Origin: Plotosus lineatus | Lineage: Eukaryota; Chordata; Actinopteri; Siluriformes; Plotosidae | Direction of reading: 5' to 3' | Assembly (NCBI GenBank): GCA_024760905.1 | Contig: CM045751.1 | Span: forward strand, 7,645,001 to 7,709,000 | DNA length: 64,000 nucleotides | Shown here: positions 14,153 to 26,144 of the stretch, in pieces | Numbering within the stretch: the first letter of the stretch is position 1 | How the letters are laid out: each line of letters begins with the position of its first letter | Program-made: the position numbers and the translations under genes | The notes under the pieces: model-generated | What the model saw: only the letters and a program-made list of their open reading frames with translations | Told to the model about the DNA's origin: nothing | The model's database searches: none

Positions 14153-17100
14153 GGCCAATTCAAAACAGTCAGTTCGCCTAATTTGCATGTCTTTAAGCTG
14201 TGAAAAAAACATCAGAAAAAAACACTACACAGAAATCCTCATGCCAAGCCCATGATTCGAACCCAGGACCTTCTCGCTGGGACGCAGACATGCTAACCCA
14301 TTACCCGAAATGAGTGTAAGAGAACAAGGGGGTAAAAAAAAACAGTTGGACAATGTAGACTGTAATGTTTAGAAAATGTTTTCAGCTGTTGTTAAAATGT
14401 CTTCCTCAATATCTAAATGCGTTCTGAATGCATTTGTATCCCAAACACAGCACAAAGAAAATTTGCACTATAAATTTGCATTATGAAATGTGAGTTGGAG
14501 AAACCCCTCATTGCATAAACTTCGCCTTCTGCCATAACAAACCCTGAAAATATCCAAGCTGCATTACTCAGAGTAGCCAGATAGGAACAGCTGGATCATA
14601 CAAAGGCACTAACCACATTGAGCAATGATAACAAGTGTCTGGAATTCCACTGCTTTGGCAAATGGAAATCAGTTTGTTTATTTCCATCAGCCTCCCCAAG
14701 AGATGGTTGTTACATTAGCAAACAGGTTTATCTCCTGGGTTACGTTCCATCACCTGTAACCTCCCACAGAGTAAATAAAAATGTGAGTGTGTATGTGTGT
14801 GTGTGCACGCACGTGTGTACATGTTGAGTTTCCACAAGGAAAGCCCTGCTGCCTGAGATTAACACTTTCCATCCTGAAAGCTTAATTCAACATGTGGGTT
14901 TGGAATGTTTTTAAATAGCACGATATCAATCATGAGAAAAATAAAACAATCGAAGGGAAACTACACATCATGAACATTCTCCACACCTCTTCATTGTTCA
15001 GCCTCACCTTCTTTAGTTGTGCCATCAATTTGCCTTTGCTCCCCTATGCTCGATAAGTACTCGGCTGCCACCTTCACTCTGTAAGTAGTGAGTGGGAGGA
15101 GCTGTTGAAGGACGATACTGGTCTCAGGGCCTTGTGTGAAGGCCTCCAATGTGGCACCGTTACCGACTACTGGAACATAGAGCAACCTGTATCTCTGAAC
15201 GGCTCCTGGAGCCGGTTGCCATGAAACACGAAAACTGTTGGTGGTCTCCTCAGAAACACGCAGGTTACGTACAAGTCCAAGCTCTGCAGAAAAAAAGTGG
15301 GTTTTTTTTTTCAGTCAATAATATGTAGTGTATCGAAACTCTTTGTATTAAAGCAGACACGTTGTATATGAAGTTATACATTACTGTGTCATGTCTGTAA
15401 TTTCAAATAAATAACTGTGATTAAAACAAACAAACGAACAACAGACTATTTCATTATTAGCATTAATTTAGCATTAGGCGATACTGTATAATAATTATAT
15501 CTTTGGTATGAAATGGTCGAATAATTTGTGATAGAATTAATTGTGGCGGAATTGCATTCATTAGCGGGAAGACTGGAGCTCGTCTTTGGAATGGGTGGAA
15601 ACAGTGCATCACACCTATAAAATAGCTATTTTGTTATTATTAGTAAAGTATTTATACATTCTGGGTTCGGATGGGACAGTGGCGTAGTGTTTGGCACATC
15701 CGTCTCACTAATCGGTTCTGGTTTTGAGTCTGGAGCTGAGCAAGGGCACTTGTGTGTGGAGTTTGATTGTTCTCCTTGTGCTTGCGTGGGATTTCTCTTG
15801 GTATGCCAGTTTCCTCCCACAGTCCAAAAACATGCACGTATTTGTGTTTGTGTGTGTGTGTGTGTGTGTGGGGGGGGGGGGTCTGTAAAATGTCAAATTA
15901 AAATCACATAAAAGAAAAGAACTGACCCTCCAATGTAGTCTCAAAATCAGTGAGAGGTAAACTGTCTCCTCTCTCATATTGAGCAGAGACGTTGACTTCA
16001 TACTTGGTGAGGGGTGTAAGGTGGACCAGCAAAGCAGTAGTGGTGTCTCCTGGCACGGATACGGAGACATAATCTGCATAAGGATCTTCAGCAGGTTTGT
16101 ACTGGACTATGTAGGACTCGACATCTGTAGTATCCGTACTCCACGTGGCCCGGAAACTTCGAGAGCTTATTTCGGAAAATCTCAGTGAATGTGGTGATAT
16201 CAAGCCTGTAAAATAATCAAAGTTCGTGAATTGAAAGCTCATTCCATTGTTCCGATCATCCTAACCCTGACCTTTTCTCAACTTATTCCATTATTATCTA
16301 TTATGTAACAATTACACTACGTATGCCAAACGTTTATAATATACAGACATGTGCAAATACATTAGGGGCTTGCAGTGCAGACATCCTGGCTACACTGTTT
16401 TTTCACAGTAAACTACAACCATTTGCTTTACATATGTGAACCACATGCTCATCAGATCAAAAACAATAAAAGAGCAAATGAGGCTCATTTTGAAATCCGT
16501 ATTATAATTGCAAGCATGTGAGTAAATTATTTCGGCTGCTGTTAATTTGGGTTTAAAATTATATTATAACGGTCAGTTTAGCAGTCAAAGTAGATACATA
16601 CACACAGTACGTGTTAGTTTGGGTCAGCAAAATATAACTGATGGCATCGGATTGTAAAATTAAAATGCTTAAAAATAATCATACAACATCTGGGAAAAAA
16701 AACAAAATTTCATTTATTTATATTTTTTAAAGGCCAAATTTATGTTTGTCAGCCATGTAAAGCAAAAAATAATAATACGTAATAATAATAATTGGTGAAC
16801 TTCCCAGATATACTTCCACCAGCTGAGTTCACCCATGCATTTCATTACCTAGTTTACACGGTTTCTGGCATTGATCAGCAGGGCATTGACTGCAATAACC
16901 AAGCATAACGACATTAGCCTCTTCCTGAAGTATTTAAATTAGCACTTTAACATTGCTGTCATTCTGTTATTGATCATAACTTCAAAGCATTTCTGTGAGC
17001 TCCTCTGGGTCCCGGTGTCTGCCAAGCGCCAGGAATGTAAATTGAACAAACCAAATAGCTTGTATTTCGCGGAACATTTTGATGGCATCCACAGGGATAC

Positions 17101-20100
17101 TTTTGTTCGAAATTCATTATGTTCACCACACTAAAATTCCCATACCAAACCAAAGTAAATAATGAATAATTGTGTCACTCAGGGTTATAATGACCACTCA
17201 CTTTTCTGCTTGATCTTCAGAATTTCCTGCTCAATGCGCAAACAAATGGATTGAGTCAGTTCTTTTGAGATCCTCTGGAAGGAATCAAAGTCTTCCACAG
17301 TGTATACATGGGTTTCAGATGGAGGATTTGCAATGGCTTCCAGTTCTGATCTCACGGCATCTTTCACCCCAACAGCAAAGATCTCCACATCACTGTTCCT
17401 CAGCCTCGTGGCTGGATCTTTAAAGGCATCTGAAGACTTGCCATCTGTGATGAGGATTGTGACACGGGGTACATCAGTGCGAGCTCCCCGGGTGGAAACG
17501 AAGATCTTTTCCCTTACATAGGTCATGGCTCTTCCAGTGTTGGTGGAACCTCCTCTGTATGGAAAGCTTCTCACTGCTTTAATCACTGCATCCAGATTGT
17601 GGTGTGTGTTCAGGTAAAACTCGGTGTATGGATCCCTGCTGTACTGCACAAGGCTGATCTGGACCTTCTGTGAACCAATGTCAAAGGATTTCACCAAGTA
17701 CTCCAGAAAACTTCTTACTTTTGCAAAGTTGGCCAACCCTATACTGTATGACCCATCGACCAAAAGGACAACGTCAGCCTGAACGTCCACTCCAAGAGAG
17801 CATTCTGGAAGGAGAAAGGTATAAGTTTAGTGTATTAATGGAATTCTTGTTTCAACAACTTGACCGAAATTAAAATTTCAAAATGGGCAGTATAGTGGCA
17901 CGGTGGCGCAGTGGGGCGGTACGATGGTTCGTACGTCCGCGTCACAACAAGGTCCTGGGTTCGACTTCCAGCTCGGGTGTTTCTGTGTGGAGTTTGTATG
18001 TTCTCACTGTGCTCGTGTGGGTATCCTCCGGGTACTCTGGGTTCTTCCCATAGTCCCAAAAGATGCACAGTAGGTTGACTGGCTGTTCCAAATTGCCCCA
18101 AGGTGCGAGTATAAGTATGAATGGTTGTGTGAGTTTTGTCCCTAAGACGGCTTGGCAAGCTGTCCAGGGTGTACCCCACCCTTGCCCAGAGTTGCCCAAG
18201 ATGGGCACCAGCCTCCACACAACCCTAATTAAGATTAAGCGATTCAGAAAATGAATGACTGAATGAATCTCAGAATGGCAGGCAGCACGATGATATAGCA
18301 CATCCACCTGACAGCAAGATGGTCCTGGGTTCAAGTCCCATGTTTGGGGTATGTCTATGTGTAAATGTATAATCCCTATGCTTGTGTGGGTTTCCTCTGG
18401 ATACTCCAGTTTCCTGTGCACATTAGGCTTATTGGCTATTTCAAGCTGCACCTAGGTACGAGGTTGAATCACTGTGTGTTTTTGCCACTTTTGCCCAGTA
18501 TTAGCTTAGATGGGGTCCATCCTTCCTTTGACTCCAATAGGATTAAGCAGTTCGGTAAATGACAGCATGAGTGAGTGAGCAACAGTAAGTTTATTATATA
18601 TAATATAACATAAATAGTATTATTTACCCATTGATATTTTGATGGGTTCTGTCTTCTGCATAATTGTGATTGGCTCACTGGGTGTCAATCCTTTGAGAGC
18701 AAATAAGCTGATTTCATACTCCATGTCTGGAACAAGGTCCCTGACATTCACAATGGTCTGAGTGGGACCAACGTAAAGCTCCTGCCGCTTGCTTCCCTCC
18801 GTCGTAGGCACCAGCTGTATCTTGTAGCCAGTTACTTCACCCAGAGAGGGGCTCCATATCATCCTCATTGATTTAGATGATACCTCTTTGATGTGCAGGT
18901 TTGAGGCAGGTTCAACCACTACAATCAGATTTCAACATCTATTCAATGGTTTATAAATAATCTGCATTCACTAATCTATAAGAAATTGTTCACACTGTAC
19001 AATCGTAGAGAAACCATGTGTAATGAATCTACAGAAAACTTTCTCCCAAAAAAATTTTTAAATAAAAAGCTGATATTTTTAGATGTCGGTGCTATCAATA
19101 AAGACATCAGAGATACTACAGTAATTCTTCTTCTTTTCCTTTCGGCTGTTCCCTTCAGGGGTCGCCACAGCAAATGATCTGCCTCCATCTCTCCCTATCC
19201 TCTGCATCTTCTACTCTTACTCCAACGACCTTCATGTCCGCCTTCACCGCATCCATAAATCTTCTCTTTGGTCTTCCTCTGGGCCTTTTGCCTGGTAGTT
19301 CCAACCTCAGCATCCTACGACCAATATACTCACTATCCCTCCTCTGTACATGTCCAAACCATCTCAATCTAGCCTCTCTGACTTTGTCTCCAAAACATCC
19401 AACATGTGCTGTCCCTCTGATGTGCTCATTTCTGATCCTATCCATCCTCGTTACTCCCAAAGAGAACATCAACATTTTCATCTCTGCTACCTCCAACTCT
19501 GACTCCTGTCTTTTCCCCATGGCCACCGTCTCTAAACCATACAACATTGCTGGCCTCATCACCGTCTTGTACACTTTTCCCTTCATTCTTGCCGATACTC
19601 TCCTATCACACATCACACCGGACACTTTTCTCCATCCATTCCAACCTGCCTGCACACGCTTCTTCACCTCTTTTCCACACTCTCCATTGCTCTGGATTGT
19701 TGAGCCTAAGTACTTAAAATCCTCCACCTTCTTTATCTCTGCCCCCTGTAACCTCAAAGTTCCTCTTGGGTCCTTGTCGTTCACACACATGTATTCTGTC
19801 TTACTAAGACTAACCTTCAATCCCCTCCTTTCCAGGGCATACCTCCACCTCTCTAGATTTTCCTCCACTTGGTCTCTGCTCTCACTACAGATCACGATGT
19901 CATCTGCAAACATCATAGTCCATGGAGATTCTTGTCTAGCCTCGTCTGTTAGCCTGTCCATCACCATAGCAAACAAGAAGGGGCTGAGAGCTGACCCTTG
20001 ATGCAGTCCCACCTCCACCTTGAACTCTTCTGTCACACCGACAACACACCTCACCACTGTCTTACATCTCTCATACATGTCCTGCACCACTCTAACATAC

Positions 20101-22718
20101 TTCTCTGCCACTCCAGACTTCATCATACAATACCACAGTTCTTCTCTCGGCACCCTGTCATATGCTTTCTCCAGATACTACAGTAATTGTATGGTATTAA
20201 TTATATGTAGTAAATTCAGGCCAATGCAACAGGAAACATATCAGTAAATATGTGAGGCGCTCCACCGAATGTAGGCGCTTGTCGCAAGTCACGAATGGTG
20301 CTTGTGAGACAAAGCGCAGCTGATCCGGACTTCCGATCTTTCAAGTGAGCAAGTCCATGTGGAATACTTCTTTAGTCCTCAACCTTCACTTGCTCACTTG
20401 AAAGATCGAAGTCCGGATAAGCCGCGCTTTGTCTCACAAGCACCATACGTCACCTGCGACAAGCGCCTACATTCGGTGAAGCGCAGCACATATATGGTAG
20501 CACGTGGTGACTACATTCACTTGTTTACTTGTTCGATTGTTTCTTGTTTATTTACCTTCCCCACCACTGGCCAACGAACTCATCTGGTCTTCAACCACAG
20601 CACACACACGTGTAATGAGGTTGTTCTTCATGGTCTTGATCAGATCAAACCTAGAGACGGTATACACATGAGTACTATATGGAGTGGATGCCATTTGTTT
20701 CAGCTCTTCTTCATCTGCCTCATTGATCCCTGAATTTCAGAGAAACGAAAACAAACATGTTAAAATTTATAGAACTGCATTAAATCGAAAACCCTACCAA
20801 ACACTCGTTTTCGGCTTTAAAGTCAACACCTGCGGATCTCAAATGTCTCGTAAACCCAATAGCTGCATGTGAAAACAATCAAAAGCATCTGATACCCATT
20901 CTTTAAAAACGCTTCACACTATAAACTTGTGAAAAGCAGCAGTCGCTTATAGTGTCCCCAGTTATAAAGCAATCCAGCTGGATTAACAGTGAGACTTTTG
21001 AAATAAGGAATTGGAGGTCAGGTCCGTGGAAAACATTTAAAAGCAGCTTATTTTTCCTCCACGAGTAGGAAACTATGACAGTGCCAAAGACAGCGTCTGC
21101 AAAACCTATCTGATTAGACTGTGACTCCTTGAGGGATTTTTTTTCCATCATTCTCTTCAAACTGAGTGAAGTGTGAGTTTAAATTGGGCAGGAATCCCTC
21201 TGCCCCAGGTCTGAAATCTTATACTATAAAAATAAAGTGTTTCATGTTTGAGAGACAGAGTCAGACTCCCACATACCCAGAGTGAAGATCTCAACACCAT
21301 TGTTTTTCAGTTTTGTAGCATAGTCTTCAACCAGGTCTTGTGATTGTCCACCTGTGATGACCACAGCAACTTTAGGGAATCCTTTCCTGGCACCTTCGCC
21401 TTCCGTGAAAGTATTTTTCAACAGGAAGTCCAACGCCTCCCCTGAAAAATGTGAGCGAATAAAATAAAGTGAAGCATTTACCTTGTAAAAAATATCTTTG
21501 AAATGTTCCTCACAACAGTATTTACTCTTATATCATTATTTAATACCTGTCAGAAATGAAAAGTTAAATTGCAGTTGCAGGCACGTTGCAGGTTCATGAG
21601 TGGATTTTGGCATAAAGTGCCTGAGTGTTTGGCTTCGAGTCATCTGACATCCGTATAAACAGCACAGCGTCGGTTTACTTTTGCACTACACATGCAGTAT
21701 AAAGTATAGACAAAGGCTGAAATGTGTGATCTGACCAAATTTGGAAAAATAGAACCTTGTCATATTAACTCTTTCATATATCCTCAGGTTGTGAATATGA
21801 CACTGTTGTGCAAACCTATACCTCAAGGTCTATACGAATATCTGTACTCCAGTTTCTGAAATACTGTCGTTCCATTTATTCTCAAGGCATCTTCCTATTA
21901 AATAGAACCTGAGACACTCGATTAAACAGTTGTGTCATGATTCGGTTGCATTAATGCTAAAGGCACATGTCTTTGGACTGTGGGTGGAAACCCACACAAG
22001 CAAAGAAAGAACATGTGGACTCCACACAGAAACACCTGAGCGCGGGACTTGAATCCATGACCTTCTTTCCCTGACGCATCCTGACCACTACACCACGATA
22101 CCACCCTTAAGTCAGATTGTTCAAAAACTATCTATGGCAGTGGTGGCCTGGTGGGAAGGTGCTGGATCACTGAGCCCAAGGTTGGGGGTTCAAACCCCAC
22201 TATCAACGTTTTGTCACTGTCCTCCTCCCAGTGCAGAAAACTGGGTTATCAAAGGCTGGTCATGTCTCTCACTGTTTATGGTGGGAGGTTCATGTAAAAG
22301 AACCATTGCTGACTTTTGTCAAAAGTAGGCTGCATAGCCGTTAGCGTGTTTCTGCCAGCGATGGCCTGGCGAGACGTCCAGGGTGTACTCTGCCCTCGCC
22401 CGGAGTCGGCTGAGATGGGCGCCACCCTCCCCTTGATCTTAATTAGGATTAAGCAGTTCAAAAAATGAATGAAACTCTGTCTATATTATATACGTACCAG
22501 TATATGTGTAATATGTTCAATGCCTCAGATATTCATATCTGAATCTGTATTTAGATTTAAATACAAGGTTACTGTGTACTAAACTTTTTTTTTATGTACT
22601 TTATGTCCAGAGAAACACTAAAAAATACACAGGTTGAAATTTCACTCTCGTAATTTTGCGCTTCTGACATTTCTTGATTGCATTACAGGTCTCCACTAGG
22701 GACGTGTATGAGATTTTG

Positions 22719-22764
<46 letters not shown>

Positions 22765-25700
22765 AGGAGGCTCTTTTTGTCCAACACAGTTCTCCTTCAT
22801 TGTCCTTTCTTGTGTTGAAAATGATGACGAGGGAGAATTTGCTATCATATCGCTGTTATGTGCTGTATCAGAATAATTTATTTGCATTTGATTGCATCTC
22901 AACTCTGGAACAACTGGGAACTCAGACAATTTTGTAGTATTAATCTAATTTTTTTAAAAATAGTAGGAAGAGGAGGACATTTGGTTTAAATCAATTGAAG
23001 GACTGATAAGGCTTTTTGGATGAATAGTGAAATGTGCACATTTAAACAAGAAGTCCAGTAATTCTGACCTACTTCTAGATTTATAATGTGGCAAGAAAAT
23101 ACTTATGTTCATTTTATAAAGTCGTTTTTATCCTATAAGTTCTTAAATTCCAGGTCAGTTTATAAAACAGAGATCAACATCCAACCTGCAACTTTCATTT
23201 CAAGCTGAGTGACTCAACCTTCATGAACCCAACGGCTCTTTACACTGTCAATTCAACTCGCATATCATGCATGACTAGTGTGTGCGTGTGTGCGTGTGTG
23301 TGTGTGTCTTAAACACCTGTCTTGATGTCTCCTCCCATGAAAGGCAGGTTGTTGATCGCGCGAAGCACGTCAGCCCGTCTCAAATGCTGGTTTAGACTGA
23401 ACTCAGGCCTTGCATACGTGCTATACTGAACCACAGCCACTCTGCTTTTGTCCTCACCGATGTCAAAAGCTCCAGCCATTGCTGACATAAAGCTGCGGAC
23501 ATGCTTAAAATTGTCTTGTCCTACATTCCAGGAACCGTCCACTAGGAAGACCAGATCTGCAACTGCACTTGGCGAGCATTCTGAGTAAAAAAAAAGAAAA
23601 GAAAAAAAAGGAAGATGTCTGTCAGATCCAAACAGAAGACACTGTACAGTCTCACGGTGACTTTATGAACATGATACATTTTTTGTTATATTATTTGGGG
23701 AATTAGAGGCTATTAGAGGCCTCTGAAGATTGGCTGGAACCCAATACTGACACAATACTGTCTATAGTCCATCCATCTATTCATTATCTGTACTGTTTTC
23801 CGTCAGGGACATGGAGAGGCTGGAGAAAATCCCAGTTGACTCTGGGGTCAGATGCAGGCTAAAAGGTTGTCAGTGCATTGCTGGGATTCATACACAAACA
23901 ACCATTTGCACCAATACGCAATTTAGAGTAGCCAGCTGACCTAATCTGCATGTCTTTTGATTGTGGGAGGAAACATAAGTTCCCAGAGGAAACTCCCACA
24001 AGCACAGACCCCACGCAGAAAGGCTCTTGGGAGATTTACATTCTGTTTCTTCTCAGTGTGAGGCAACCACTTGCTAAAAGCATTGTTTAAAATGTGCCAA
24101 TCTACTGGCACTACGTTCGCCAACAATGGTGCCAAATATCATTTCATGTTTACACGTTGCCCCGATTGTGTGCCTACTGCAGGAAATCCATTACTACTTT
24201 TGTTTGTACGTATTTCAAACTTGTCACTCCGATGACAAATGTGTACATGTCACATCCATGCAACGCAGTAATTAAACTAAAGAGTAATTATTCTCAAACG
24301 TCACTGACATCACGACCAACTTTTCCACCTAATAGCATCAGACATATGTGGAAGAGCCTTCAGCATGTAATCAGTGTACTTCTCAACTATATTAAGCTGC
24401 CTAATCGGCTGCTGAGGGAACTCCTCCGCCTGTGGTTCAAGGCAGGGGGAAAAAAAAATCGTTTTCCTTCCGCTGGAGGAGAAGGAGGCCACGAGGCTCT
24501 TGTAAAGTGAGCCTCTGTAATGCTTTCCACTTCTCTCAGCGTTTTTACGGGTGTGCTTTAATCAGGCTGGGCATGATGGGCCATGTACAGCTGCGCAGAA
24601 ATAGGCACCCACTGACTCACACAATGACTGCCTCTCTTTTTCATGCTTAAGTAACAAGACAAATGTTGATTGGTCCCATAAAGTAAAACACAATAGAACA
24701 TTTGTGCGGGGGCAAAAAATTATGAATATAATGAGCATGTAGCAAGACAAAACAAAAAACAAAAACACCTGGGTGTTAAGAGGTAATGAATGAGAGAGAA
24801 ACAGAGAATGAGGATTACTTACTGAGTGAGTCTGAAACCTGCGGCCTTCTGGAACCTCCTTCGGACCGACCTGATTGAACTACAGTGGGGGGGGATGAGT
24901 TAATATTATACCTCCAACGCAGTGCCAAAAACAAACAGAGCCTATTTAGTCACCACATGACTTACTTGTTATCTGACCAGACAGGGGTATACTTTCTTGT
25001 GATCCAGAATATGCAAATATTGTTACTTCATATTCTACATCAGCTGTTAAGTCTCTGATGGAGGTCTTTTTTGCAGAGGAGGGAAGTGTAAACTCTTTCA
25101 CAGGCTCATCTACAAAGAAGAAAAATAGAAAAAAAACAACACAGATGTATTCCAATTGTGCCTATTACAAACTTAGGACATTTCATTTTATACTCAGGGA
25201 TCCCAGCAAGGTTTTGGGGGGAAAAATAGAGGAAACGGGTTCAGAAATAGAGTAAATGAAATATTTCAGCTGGGGGTGGTCAAAGGAGCCGCATGGAATC
25301 TGAAGCTGGAAAAAATAGAGGAATTCCTCTAAATACTAGTAGGTGAGTAAAAATAAAGAAATTCCGCTAAATAAGCGAGTAAAAATAGAGGAATTCCTCT
25401 AAATAGAGGAGATCTGGGATCCCTGTATACTACGCTGCTCCTGTTAATATACAAACGTGCTTTCTTTCAGGTTCTACTAGATGCACCATGGCGTACTGGT
25501 TAGCACATCCACTTCACAAGTATGTTGTTTTGTTTTTTTCAAAATTCACATTTCCATCACAATTTTTTTTTTTCCAATTTTGAATTGCCCATTACGCAGT
25601 GTAATGTAAACATGGCTAGTGAGGTGTAATACAGTTAGTGCAAATTCAAAATTCAGGGATTTGCCCAATAATGGCTCCCCGGCAGTCTTGGGTTTTGAAC

Positions 25701-26097
25701 TGATACCATTACAGTCATTAGCACAGACATTATATGTGCTAGCAGTTTTATTTTATGTATTCAGTAAAATATGATAATTTTAAGACTTCCAAGTGAATCA
25801 AACTGTATATGAATTGACTCCATAATAGATACGAGTGGGTGCACTTACCATACCACTGTAAAAGACGAGTAATATAAGATATATAGGCTGATAAATTGAG
25901 ACTACCCACCTGTACCAGATGACACTTGTATTCTGAAGCCCTCTATTCTTGTCAGAGGGGATTTCCATGTCATTTCTACTGTGTGCTCATTTAAAATTTT
26001 AAATTTCAAATCTGATGGAGGCATCACTGTGAAAAGAGGAATTAGGTCAGATCAATGGTAAAAGCAAATTAGTTTTTAATTGGATTATTTTTTAAAA

Positions 26098-26144
<47 letters not shown>

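Larger units (their letters stand above)
21442..23316. other. col12a1 intron within VWA-1
   Basis: It contains a B fragment and a full A SINE (21930-22470), the AT repeat at 22722 and a TG repeat beside the donor. The remainder is unremarkable. Confidence 0.7.

Noticed and set aside
19174..20001. A 275-codon plus-strand open frame
   Set aside because: It is antisense to the LINE reverse transcriptase, which has the recognised RT motifs. The plus-strand frame has no domain likeness.
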